Source: Luteimonas saliphila (GTDB lineage Bacteria > Pseudomonadota > Gammaproteobacteria > Xanthomonadales > Xanthomonadaceae). Taken from it: a stretch of DNA of 64,000 nucleotides. A program made the translations under genes and the position numbers. The DNA lies in assembly GCF_016774335.1 (NCBI RefSeq), contig NZ_JAETWA010000006.1, positions 49,330 through 113,329 on the forward strand. Direction: 5' to 3'. The notes beneath the pieces are model-generated. The model had not been told where the DNA came from. It did not search any database and saw only the letters and a list, made by a program, of their open reading frames with translations. Positions 27,988 through 36,162 of the stretch are shown in pieces. Positions within the stretch are counted from its first letter, which is position 1; the number at the start of each line of letters is the position of its first letter.

Positions 27988-28988
27988 ACGTCTCTGATGA
28001 CATGACTTCCGTAGCTGCCGGCCCCGAGGTACTAGCCGAAGCCGAACGCTGGTTCGCACGGCTGAAGACTAGCAACTGTTCGGCCGACGACCGCGCCGCG
28101 TTCGAGCGCTGGCATGCCGACCCCGGGCATGCCGCCGCCTACGCGCAGACAGAACAGTTATGGGAGGGCATCGGCACCCTGGCCGGCAATGCGGAACTGG
28201 AGGCGATGTCCGCGCAGGCCTTGCGCGCCACCGACCCGCGCAGTCGGCAGCAGCGCGCCGGCTGGCATATGCCGTTGGCGCTGGCCGCTTCGGTGGCGAT
28301 GTGCGCGCTGGTGCTGGTGTTCGCGCTCGGCGTGTTCGACCGCGTGCCGCCGCCCGTCGTCTATGCCACCGGCCCGGATCAGCGCGATACCGTGCGGCTA
28401 GCAGACGGCTCGCAGCTCACGCTTAACGCCGACACAGTCGTGGCGGTGCGCATGGGCAACGATCGGCGCGCGGTCGTGCTGGAGCAGGGCGAGGCCATGT
28501 TCGGCGTCGCCCACGATCCGCGGCGCCCGTTTCGCGTCGAGGCGGGCAACGGCACCGTAACGGCTCTTGGTACTCGCTTTCAGGTGCGCCATGACCAGGC
28601 GCAGGTCACCGTGACCCTGCTCGAAGGCAGTGTGGCGCTGGATCGACCGGACAGTGGCGAGCACTGGCAACTGTCGCCGGGCGACCAGGCTACTTACAGC
28701 GATTCCGGCACGCCCGTCGCTTTGCGCATGGTGGATACGGAAGTGATCAGCAGTTGGACGCGCGGGCGCCTGCTGTTTCGTTCCACGCCTCTGGCGGAGG
28801 TTGTGGCGGAAGTGAACCGTTATGCCGGCACGCAGTTGCGGTTGGAAGATCCGTTGCTCGGCGCGCTTCCCGTCAGCGGCACCTTCCCCATGGGCGACAG
28901 CGAGTCCGTCGCCTTGGCCCTGCAGGCGCTGTTGCCGGTGCGCGTTGAACAGGGGGGCGACGGGTCGATCTCCCTGCATCGAAAATAG
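27984..28988 (+). CDS. FecR family anti-sigma factor (module 3)
   Basis: A 334-residue membrane sigma regulator. The start ATG at the sigma-3 stop was chosen over a longer frame that overlaps the sigma gene. The DUF4880 part has EAERWFARLKTSNCSADDRA and WHADPGHAAAYAQTEQLW. The membrane helix is near residues 98-114 (LALAASVAMCALVLVFALG). The FecR domain has VRLADGSQLTLNADTVVAV, GEAMFGVAHDPRRPFRVEAG and ALGTRFQVRH. The C-terminal DUF4974 domain starts at RLLFRSTPLAEVVAEVNRYA. It is expected to hold and activate the module-3 sigma factor. Confidence 0.92.
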   Translation: MNVSDDMTSVAAGPEVLAEAERWFARLKTSNCSADDRAAFERWHADPGHAAAYAQTEQLWEGIGTLAGNAELEAMSAQALRATDPRSRQQRAGWHMPLALAASVAMCALVLVFALGVFDRVPPPVVYATGPDQRDTVRLADGSQLTLNADTVVAVRMGNDRRAVVLEQGEAMFGVAHDPRRPFRVEAGNGTVTALGTRFQVRHDQAQVTVTLLEGSVALDRPDSGEHWQLSPGDQATYSDSGTPVALRMVDTEVISSWTRGRLLFRSTPLAEVVAEVNRYAGTQLRLEDPLLGALPVSGTFPMGDSESVALALQALLPVRVEQGGDGSISLHRK

Positions 28989-29014
28989 TTCCGTGGCCAC
29001 TTCCCGGAAATCGG

Positions 29015-29043
29015 GGTTCGGTTGTGGCCTGATATCCCGTCTT
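29015..29043 (+). promoter_or_regulatory. Putative module-3 ECF promoter, TBDT copy
   Basis: The sequence GGTTCGGT, 15 bases, then CGTCTT, matching the sigma-3 site at 7 of 8 and 5 of 6 positions with identical spacing. It lies 26 bases after the FecR-3 stop and about 115 bases before the TBDT start. Confidence 0.58.
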
Positions 29044-29156
29044 GTCCCATGACACCGTCGCGAAAGCGCGGTGAACGCAGTGACATCGCATGCGTATCCC
29101 AACCGCGCGCGTCGTCATCAATCGCACCATGGCCAAGTGAACGGGGATAGCCGCCG

Positions 29157-31787
29157 ATGACCGCTTCTTCATTGCATAAGGGCAGGGCATTCAAGCCGCT
29201 GCTGCTCGCCTTTGCCCTTTCCACCGGATTGCACACGGGGACGGCACTGGCGCAAACCGCGTCCGCGGCGCAGACCATCGACATCCCGGCCGGAAACCTG
29301 TCGCAGGCGTTGGACAGGCTGGGCGAACTGACCGGCGTTTTGATTACGTATGAGCCCGGATTGGTGCAAGGGTTCAACGCGCCGCGCGTGTCCGGTCAGC
29401 TCACGCCGGGCGAGGCGCTGCGCCGCCTGCTGAGCGGCTCTGACATTCAGGTGGAAGCCGTCAACGACAGGACGTTCGTGTTGCGCCGGCTACCAGCAAC
29501 GAACCAGGTGCCGCCGGCGAGGGCTCCGCAGCAAAGTGCGCCAAGGCGCGAAACGCCGGATGAGCCCGAAACCCAGGATCTGGGCAGGATGACCGTCACA
29601 GGTAGCCGCATTCGCGGCGGCAGCACGCCGTCGCCGGTCATCACCATCGGAAGCGAGCGGATCCAGGAAGAGGGCTTCACCGATCTTGGGGGGGTGATTC
29701 GAAGCATCCCGCAAAACTTTGCCGGCGGGCAGAACCCGGGAATAGCCACAGGCGCGACAGGGGGAGGGATCGCGAACCAGAACATCACGGGTGGCTCAGG
29801 GCTGAACCTGCGAGGCTTGGGGCAGGACGCATCGCTGACGCTGCTCAACGGTCGGCGAATGTCCTACAGCGGCTACGTGCAGATGGTCGATATCAGCGCG
29901 ATTCCGGTCGAGGCGGTGGAGCGGATGGAAATCGTGCCGGACGGTGCCTCCGCCATCTACGGATCCGATGCCGTAGGTGGCGTAGCCAATGTGATCCTCA
30001 AGCGTGACTTCGACGGGTTGACGGTGGGGACCCGCTATGGAACAGCTGCTGATGGTGGGCTGACCACCCGGGACTACACCGCCACCGCTGGTACCGCTTG
30101 GTCCACGGGTGGTCTGATCGCCACGTGGAAGAAAACCTCCAACGATCCGATCTACTCCAATCAGCGCCACTACGCGCAAGACATGTACCAACCGGCGACG
30201 CTCTATCAGGGAGGGGACCTGCGTAGTGGCTTGCTCAGCGGCCACCAGTCATTGGGGAACCTTGCGGAAGTCCGCTTGGATGTGCTCAGGACAGAGCGCG
30301 AAATCCTTACGGATGCCGCGTACCCGACCAGCTACTACCGTTACGAGCCGGAGACTACGTCGACCCTCGTCTCGCCTAGCGTGGAGTTCAATCTTCTGAA
30401 TGACTGGACGCTCAATGTAGGTGCAGTCGTGGGAAAGGATGAATCCTTCTACTATCAAAGGCTCGTAGCGAGCGCGACGGGGGTGACATCGGCGAACTAC
30501 AGCGGTCTCTACCGCAATAAGGGCCGCACGTATGAAGTGGGTGCCGAAGGTCCGCTGTTTGCTTCGCCCGGCGGGGACGCCAGGCTCGCTATCGGGGCAG
30601 GCTACAGGCAGAACGATTTTCTATTTCAAAACATAAGCAGCAACCGAACCGACGCCGACGGTGACGAGCGCAGTCGCTTCGTCTATGCGGAACTGAACTT
30701 GCCCTTGATCGACCGGAATCACGTCATTCGTGGCCTGCACCGTCTCGCATTGACTGGTGCAATCCGTGCCGAGGACTACGACAGTTTTGGCGGAGTTGCC
30801 ACGCCAAAGTTCGGCGTTACCTACTCTCCCGTCAGTGATCTCACGTTGAAGGCATCCTGGGGCGAGTCGTTCAAGGCGCCTACGTTGCTGCAGCGGTATC
30901 AGAGTCGGAATGCCTATCTCTATCCCACGACCACCTTCGGAGGCGCCGGCTACGGTCCTGACGCCACGGTGCTGTACCTGTCGGGCGGAAATCCAGACCT
31001 GGAACCCGAGCGCGCCCGCACCTGGAGTGCTTCTTTGGCCTTCCATCCTGAGGCTCTTCCCGGACTGGAGATGGAACTGACCTGGTTCGACATCGATTAC
31101 ACGGATCGCGTCCTGCAACCGCTCGTAACGAGCCAGGCACTGAGCAATCCGATCTTTGCCGAGTTCATTCGCTACTCTCCGACAGCGGCCGAGCAGGCCG
31201 AAGTTCTGGCAGGATCAAGACTGTTCTACAACTATGCCGGCGCGGCGTACGATGCCAGCAATGTAGTAGCGATCATTCCCAACCGATACGTCAACACATC
31301 CCGGCAGTGGGCCAAAGGTCTCGACCTTACGGGAGCGTACCGGTTCGACATGGACGCCAGCCAGCTCACGGTTCGTGGCTCGATCAGCTGGCTGGACAGT
31401 ACGCAAGCCACTACCACGGCGCAGACTCCCTACGATTTGGCGGGGACATTGTTCTATCCGGCGAAAGTCAGCGGCCGCTTAGGCGTAGTGTGGCACCAGG
31501 GAGGCTTCTCCACCTCGCTCTTTGGCAACTACAAGAGCGGCGTCACCGATACGACGAGGGATGAGAGGGGATCCTCGTTCACGACCTTCGATACCACCCT
31601 GCGCTACGACACGGGTGAGCGAAAGGATGCGCTTTCTGGTCTGATGGTCGAGCTATCGGCGCAGAACGTGCTCAATCGGGCGCCACCCGTCTATATCGCA
31701 ACCTCGCCCACCAACGCGCCCTACGACTCCACCAACTACTCGGCTATCGGCCGCTACCTGAGTCTTTCCGTGTCCAAGCACTGGTAA
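29157..31787 (+). CDS. TonB-dependent receptor with STN signalling domain (module 3)
   Basis: An 876-residue outer-membrane transducer. The signal peptide is AFKPLLLAFALSTGLHTGTA with cleavage after ALAQ. The STN domain (about residues 40-105) has IDIPAGNLSQALDRLGELTG. The plug starts near residue 144 (MTVTGSRIRGGSTPSPVI, LNLRGLGQDASLTLLNGRR). The barrel includes SWGESFKAPTLLQRYQSR and ends in SVSKHW with a terminal Trp. It is closest to receptors 1, 2 and 4. The downstream peptidase starts 54 bases later after GGAGGTGACTT, a good ribosome-binding site. Confidence 0.93.
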   Translation: MTASSLHKGRAFKPLLLAFALSTGLHTGTALAQTASAAQTIDIPAGNLSQALDRLGELTGVLITYEPGLVQGFNAPRVSGQLTPGEALRRLLSGSDIQVEAVNDRTFVLRRLPATNQVPPARAPQQSAPRRETPDEPETQDLGRMTVTGSRIRGGSTPSPVITIGSERIQEEGFTDLGGVIRSIPQNFAGGQNPGIATGATGGGIANQNITGGSGLNLRGLGQDASLTLLNGRRMSYSGYVQMVDISAIPVEAVERMEIVPDGASAIYGSDAVGGVANVILKRDFDGLTVGTRYGTAADGGLTTRDYTATAGTAWSTGGLIATWKKTSNDPIYSNQRHYAQDMYQPATLYQGGDLRSGLLSGHQSLGNLAEVRLDVLRTEREILTDAAYPTSYYRYEPETTSTLVSPSVEFNLLNDWTLNVGAVVGKDESFYYQRLVASATGVTSANYSGLYRNKGRTYEVGAEGPLFASPGGDARLAIGAGYRQNDFLFQNISSNRTDADGDERSRFVYAELNLPLIDRNHVIRGLHRLALTGAIRAEDYDSFGGVATPKFGVTYSPVSDLTLKASWGESFKAPTLLQRYQSRNAYLYPTTTFGGAGYGPDATVLYLSGGNPDLEPERARTWSASLAFHPEALPGLEMELTWFDIDYTDRVLQPLVTSQALSNPIFAEFIRYSPTAAEQAEVLAGSRLFYNYAGAAYDASNVVAIIPNRYVNTSRQWAKGLDLTGAYRFDMDASQLTVRGSISWLDSTQATTTAQTPYDLAGTLFYPAKVSGRLGVVWHQGGFSTSLFGNYKSGVTDTTRDERGSSFTTFDTTLRYDTGERKDALSGLMVELSAQNVLNRAPPVYIATSPTNAPYDSTNYSAIGRYLSLSVSKHW

Positions 31788-31841
31788 CCACAGCTTCGCT
31801 GCCGGGTTAACCGACTTGCTGGGCCTGACTGGAGGTGACTT

Positions 31842-33962
31842 ATGACGTCCGTTTCCTTCCAGGGGACGACGAGGCGCTTGATCGTACTGGGGTTCGTTCT
31901 GGGCGCTTTGACCAGCGTACATCATGCGAATGCGATTAACTCGCGGGAACTGGTGGAGATCATCGACTTCAGTAGCCCGATAGTCTCGCCGGCCGGTGAC
32001 AAGGTTGCGTTCCGGACGGAGCAGGCCTCCATCGAACGCAACACTTACGACACCATCTGGTATGTGCAGGGCATGCACGGGGGGTCGTTCCCGCGCAGGG
32101 TGGCCGACGGCGGCGTCCCCCTGCGAGATTCGGCGGGGATCTCGCTGCCGGCAGTCGTTGTCTGGTCGCCCGACGGTCGCTGGATCTACTACCGCGCCCG
32201 CGTTGACGGCAGGATCGACGTATGGCGCGCGGCCACGGATGGCTCCGGAGCACAACCGATCACGCACGATCCGGCGGACATTCGCGATTTCGCGTTGGAC
32301 CAGAATGGCAAGGTTCTCAAGTACAGCGTTGGAGCAACGCGTGAGGAGGTCGCCGCCGCAGAGCAAAGCGAATACGACCTCGGGATTCGCATGGACGAAA
32401 CCGTGCCGATCGGTCAGGGGTTGTTTCGCTCAGGCAGTATCGAGGGCCGGCTGGCAACGCAGCGATACGACAAGATTTGGTTCGATCGTACCTCGCTGCT
32501 GGGAGGCACGCCCGATCGTTGGAAGGCGGTGGACCTTTCGACAGGCGCAATCCGGGATCCAAGCTCATCCATGGTTCGACCCAATCCGAACGCAGCCGAT
32601 GGTCCTGATGCTGGCAGGTCCGACGCCTGGCGGATGGCGCGCTCCCCGCACAACGGCCAAGTGGCACTGTTGACCCGTGTTGGCGAACAAGGGGGGCTCC
32701 GTCAGAAGCCGGATATCGAGATGTCGGTGACGCGCGTCGGTCGCGGCGGCGTACGGGTGTGCACGGGAGAACCGTGCAAGCGTAAGGCAATCACCGGAAT
32801 TCAGTGGCGCCCAAACAGCGACGAGGTTCTGTTCACGGTCACCGACCCAGATGCCGGAATGGCGCAATCGATCTATCGATGGAACGTCGAATCCGACGTG
32901 ATATTCCCGGTGGTCGACTTCGATGGACTTGGCAATGGCGGGCGCGACATTTCCAGCAACTGTGGCGTGTCCTCGACGGCACTGGCATGCGTGACCGCGG
33001 GGGCGAACCAGCCACCTCGCCTGGAGCTGGTCCGCCTGACGACCGGGGAACGCCGGCCTCTGTTTGAACCTAATGCGGCATTGGCGCATTCCTCGGCGAG
33101 CTCGACGCGTGCCCGGACGCTGAGGTGGATGGATGCGAAGGGCCGGGTGTTCACTGGTCAGTTCTATCCGGCGCATAGGGTTGGCGATGTTCGTCCCCCG
33201 CTGTTCGTGAGCTACTACAGGTGTACTGGCTTCGTGCGCGGCGGCATGGGGGACGAGTGGCCGCTGGCGGTGCTCGCGGAGCACGGCATCTCCGCACTCT
33301 GCATCAATTCGGCGCCCTCCGCCTTCGACGCAGTCGAGCGCTATGGAAATGGCCTGGCAGCGCTCGACGGGGCAATCCGCTTCCTGTCGGCACAGGGAGA
33401 GATCGATTCTTCCCGCGTTGGAATGGGTGGCCTGAGTTTCGGCAGCGAGGTGGCGATATGGGTCGCAATGAATTCGTCACTGCTGTCTGCTGTGTCGGTG
33501 AGTTCGACCTCGGTTTCGCCCAACTACTATCTTCTTTCCAGCCTCAAGGGCGAAGCTTTCTTCAGGCTGCTGCAGGACATCTGGGGGCTGGGCGCGCCAG
33601 ACGCAACGCCGGAACGGTGGCATGCGCTCTCCCCGGTACACAACCTGGACAAGATCGACGCACCGATCCTGTTCCAGATGCCTGAGCAGGAGTACATGCA
33701 AGCTCTGGACTATGCCATCCCGCTCATGCGAGATGGGCGTGCCGATATGTATGTCTTTCCGAACGAGCCGCACCAAAAGTTCCAGCCCAGGCACAAGCTG
33801 GCGGTGTACCAGCGGAACCTGGATTGGTTTCGTTTCTGGCTACAGGGAGTCGAGGACGACGACCCTCGCAAGGTGGAGCAGTACGAACACTGGCGCGTCA
33901 TGCGCTCCCATCAATGCGAGCGGACCGCTGCGGCGGATGCTTCTTCGCCATGGTATTGCTGA
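31842..33962 (+). CDS. AtxE2-type lasso-peptide isopeptidase-like S9 peptidase (module 3)
   Basis: A 706-residue secreted hydrolase. The signal peptide is RLIVLGFVLGALTSVHHANA. The propeller starts at VSPAGDKVAFRTEQASIERN. The predicted triad is Ser532 (GGLSFGSE), Glu617 (PEQEY) and His644 (NEPHQKF). The cysteine pairs C-x4-C (CTGEPC) and CGVS-x5-C, the RCTGFVRGGMGDEWPLA segment and the SHQC...PWYC tail are all present. It belongs to the same subfamily as modules 1 and 2. Its neighbourhood (receptor, FecR, sigma) is like that described for AtxE2, but without lasso biosynthesis genes. Substrate inferred only. Confidence 0.78.
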   Translation: MTSVSFQGTTRRLIVLGFVLGALTSVHHANAINSRELVEIIDFSSPIVSPAGDKVAFRTEQASIERNTYDTIWYVQGMHGGSFPRRVADGGVPLRDSAGISLPAVVVWSPDGRWIYYRARVDGRIDVWRAATDGSGAQPITHDPADIRDFALDQNGKVLKYSVGATREEVAAAEQSEYDLGIRMDETVPIGQGLFRSGSIEGRLATQRYDKIWFDRTSLLGGTPDRWKAVDLSTGAIRDPSSSMVRPNPNAADGPDAGRSDAWRMARSPHNGQVALLTRVGEQGGLRQKPDIEMSVTRVGRGGVRVCTGEPCKRKAITGIQWRPNSDEVLFTVTDPDAGMAQSIYRWNVESDVIFPVVDFDGLGNGGRDISSNCGVSSTALACVTAGANQPPRLELVRLTTGERRPLFEPNAALAHSSASSTRARTLRWMDAKGRVFTGQFYPAHRVGDVRPPLFVSYYRCTGFVRGGMGDEWPLAVLAEHGISALCINSAPSAFDAVERYGNGLAALDGAIRFLSAQGEIDSSRVGMGGLSFGSEVAIWVAMNSSLLSAVSVSSTSVSPNYYLLSSLKGEAFFRLLQDIWGLGAPDATPERWHALSPVHNLDKIDAPILFQMPEQEYMQALDYAIPLMRDGRADMYVFPNEPHQKFQPRHKLAVYQRNLDWFRFWLQGVEDDDPRKVEQYEHWRVMRSHQCERTAAADASSPWYC

Positions 33963-34446
33963 TGCCATCGCTGTAGATCAGGTTGCGGTCGCGTTGCCAG
34001 AGCATGCTCCACAGCACGATCAATCTTCAGGCGTCGAATTGCCTGGTCGGGATCCGACCAGGCATCATCGATCGCCTCAACGCCAATCGACAGATGGAGG
34101 AGGGATCCGGGCGTGATGCGGTTGGCGGCCTTCGTGCCATCGGCCACCGTCAGATGGATCAGTCCCGAGGGTGCCGGATGAGCGCGTCCGCCGACCCCGG
34201 GTAACTGCCGGTGTAATCATCAGGATGGGTGACATGGCTGCGTCGGGCCGGTAGCTCCCCGTTATTCTGAAGGCGACTAACACGCCCGGCCCAAGCATCC
34301 GGGGGCGAGGTTTCGAGCACGCCAATCCTATCGTGACGCATGCAAGGGCGGCGACCCCCAAACGATCTTCCGAAGCTGGAAAAAAAGTCCAGAAGTCGCG
34401 ATTCTTCTTGCTCAATCGAGCTGTGAACAAGGTTATCGTCGCCACC
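33963..34446. other. Spacer between modules 3 and 4
   Basis: About 480 bases. The left half carries the minus-strand remnant listed separately. The right half should contain the module-4 sigma promoter, but I found no two-block motif shared with the module-4 TBDT upstream region. No complete gene is seen. Confidence 0.4.
34020..34200 (-). pseudogene. Remnant of a Cys/Met-metabolism PLP-dependent enzyme C-terminus
   Basis: Read on the minus strand, two frames together give text like the end of cystathionine gamma-synthase / methionine gamma-lyase family enzymes. GSADALIRHPRD comes first, then after a frame change HLTVADGTKAANRITPGSL followed by LLHLSIGVEAIDDAWSDPDQ and AIRRL. In intact enzymes the corresponding text is the ESL..HP...TH segment followed by the GIxxGLxRLSVGxE segment. 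There is no start and the frame is broken. The assignment rests on recalled family pattern only. Confidence 0.35.
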
Positions 34447-35016
34447 ATGGCCAATGATCTCGACGACTGGTTCGCACGCGAGATCCTCGCGCATGAGCCC
34501 GCACTGATGCGCTATCTACTGCGCTGGTGGCCGCATCGCGATGATGCAGCGGATCTTCGTCAGGAGATCTACATCCGCGTCTACGAGACGTCGGCCGCGG
34601 CCTTGCCGGCGCATCCCAAGTCGCTGCTGTTCACTACCGCCCGTAACCTGATGACCGATCGCTGGCGGCGCAGCCGGGTGGTGCCGCTGGAAGCCCTGGG
34701 GGAGATCGATGCGCCGCAACTCCCGGTGGACGAGATCACGCCGGATCGACGGCTGGCTGCACAGCGTGAGCTGCGCAGCCTGGTGCGGGCTTTCGATCGC
34801 CTGCCACCGCAGCGCCGCAAGGTGCTGTGGTTGCGTCGCGTGGAGGAGTTGTCGATCAAGCAGATCGCCGAGCGCATGGGCATTACCCCGAAGACCGCCG
34901 AGAACCACTTGGCGCTCGCCACCCGGGCGATCACCGCCATGGTGCTGGGCGGAAGCGATTGTCCGCTGCCGCCTGCGCTGGCGCACTACGAGGAAGGACA
35001 TGGCGAACAACGCTGA
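34447..35016 (+). CDS. ECF sigma factor, FecI type (module 4)
   Basis: A 189-residue sigma factor. Region 2 has LMRYLLRWWPHRDDAADLRQ followed by EIYIRVYETS and LLFTTARNLMTDRWRR. Region 4 has LPPQRRKVLWLRRVEELSIK with the helix-turn-helix QIAERMGITPKTAENHLALA. The start at MANDLDDWF aligns with the module-5 factor (MAERDALKDWF), its closest relative here. Upstream in-frame codons give a basic, unlikely extension. It overlaps FecR-4 by 17 bases. Confidence 0.92.
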   Translation: MANDLDDWFAREILAHEPALMRYLLRWWPHRDDAADLRQEIYIRVYETSAAALPAHPKSLLFTTARNLMTDRWRRSRVVPLEALGEIDAPQLPVDEITPDRRLAAQRELRSLVRAFDRLPPQRRKVLWLRRVEELSIKQIAERMGITPKTAENHLALATRAITAMVLGGSDCPLPPALAHYEEGHGEQR

Positions 35017-36049
35017 AATCGAGCGAATCGCCGGCGAATGGCTGGCCCGGCGCGAGTCCGGCTGGGACGCTGCCGAGCAGGCGCGGTTCCAGTCGTGGCT
35101 GGAGGCGTCCACCGCGCATCGCGTGGCTTGGATTCGGCTGGAGGCGGGCTGGCAACGTGCCGCGCGGCTGAAGGCACTGGCCGCGGGACTGCCGGCCGGG
35201 GAGGTCCCCCCCGTCGGCGCCTGGCCCGAACTTCCGGGTGTGGAACCCCCGCAGGGGGACGCTGCCGATCCCGCGGCGGATCTGCATGCGTTCGTGTTTC
35301 GCGCGCCGGTGCCTCGGCGTGAGCGCAGGTGGGCACGCCGGTCCGCAACGGCCGCCTTGCTGTTGCTCAGCATCTGCATGGCAGGTTGGTGGTACGTCGG
35401 CGGGCTCGAACATGCCGCCTATGCCACCGCATTGGGCGAGACGCAACGGCTGCGGCTCAGCGACGGATCGGTGATCGTACTCAGCAGCGACAGCCGCGTG
35501 GAGCTCGCCTATGCCCGTCGCAAGCGCAGCCTGCGCCTCGAGCGAGGGGAGGTGTTTTTCGAAGTGGCGTCGGATCCGGATCGCCCGTTCTCGGTCGAGG
35601 CCGAAGGTCGTCGGGTAGTGGCCATCGGCACGCAGTTCTCGGTGCGGCGCGACGTCGGTGAACTACGCGTGGCGGTCACCGAAGGCCGCGTTCGCCTGGA
35701 GGATCAGGCGACAGGAGACTCCCCGACGCTGTTGATCGCGGGCATGGTCGCATCGGCCGGCAGCGAGGGGGTGCGGCTGCGGCAATCATCGCCGGAGCAG
35801 GTCGAGGATATGCTGCGTTGGCGCGAGGGCATGCTGGTCTTTCGCAGCACGCCGCTTGCCGAGGCGGTGGCCGAGTTCAATCGCTACAACGCGCACAAGC
35901 TATTAGTGGACGACCCGTCGATCGCCGATATTCCGGTCGGAGGCACTTTCCGCTGGGCCAATGCCGAAGCTTTCGTCCGCGTGCTGGAGCAGGGCTTCGG
36001 AATCAGTGCCGAGCGTGGGGACGCCGAGACTCGTCTGCATTCACGATGA
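35000..36049 (+). CDS. FecR family anti-sigma factor (module 4)
   Basis: A 349-residue membrane sigma regulator with a good ribosome-binding site (GAGGAAGG). The DUF4880 part has AGEWLARRESGWDAAEQARF and WLEASTAHRVAWIRLEAGW. A Pro-rich stretch follows, then a membrane helix near residues 116-132 (AALLLLSICMAGWWYVGG). The FecR domain has LRLSDGSVIVLSSDSRVELA, GEVFFEVASDPDRPFSVEA and AIGTQFSVRR. The C-terminal DUF4974 domain starts at MLVFRSTPLAEAVAEFNRYN. A much longer frame in the same register begins inside the sigma gene and is rejected. Confidence 0.92.
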   Translation: MANNAEIERIAGEWLARRESGWDAAEQARFQSWLEASTAHRVAWIRLEAGWQRAARLKALAAGLPAGEVPPVGAWPELPGVEPPQGDAADPAADLHAFVFRAPVPRRERRWARRSATAALLLLSICMAGWWYVGGLEHAAYATALGETQRLRLSDGSVIVLSSDSRVELAYARRKRSLRLERGEVFFEVASDPDRPFSVEAEGRRVVAIGTQFSVRRDVGELRVAVTEGRVRLEDQATGDSPTLLIAGMVASAGSEGVRLRQSSPEQVEDMLRWREGMLVFRSTPLAEAVAEFNRYNAHKLLVDDPSIADIPVGGTFRWANAEAFVRVLEQGFGISAERGDAETRLHSR

Positions 36050-36162
36050 CCCAACCGCGTGCGGCCTGTCGGATCAATCCGATTGGGGGAGGGCTGCCCG
36101 CTTCGCGTCACGGCATGCACAGGGTCCCGGTGCGGGGCCTGCCGGGGAATGAGGCAACGATA

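Noticed and set aside
34100..36160. A matched promoter pair for module 4
   Set aside because: Candidate blocks before sigma-4 and TBDT-4 could not be aligned with equal spacing.
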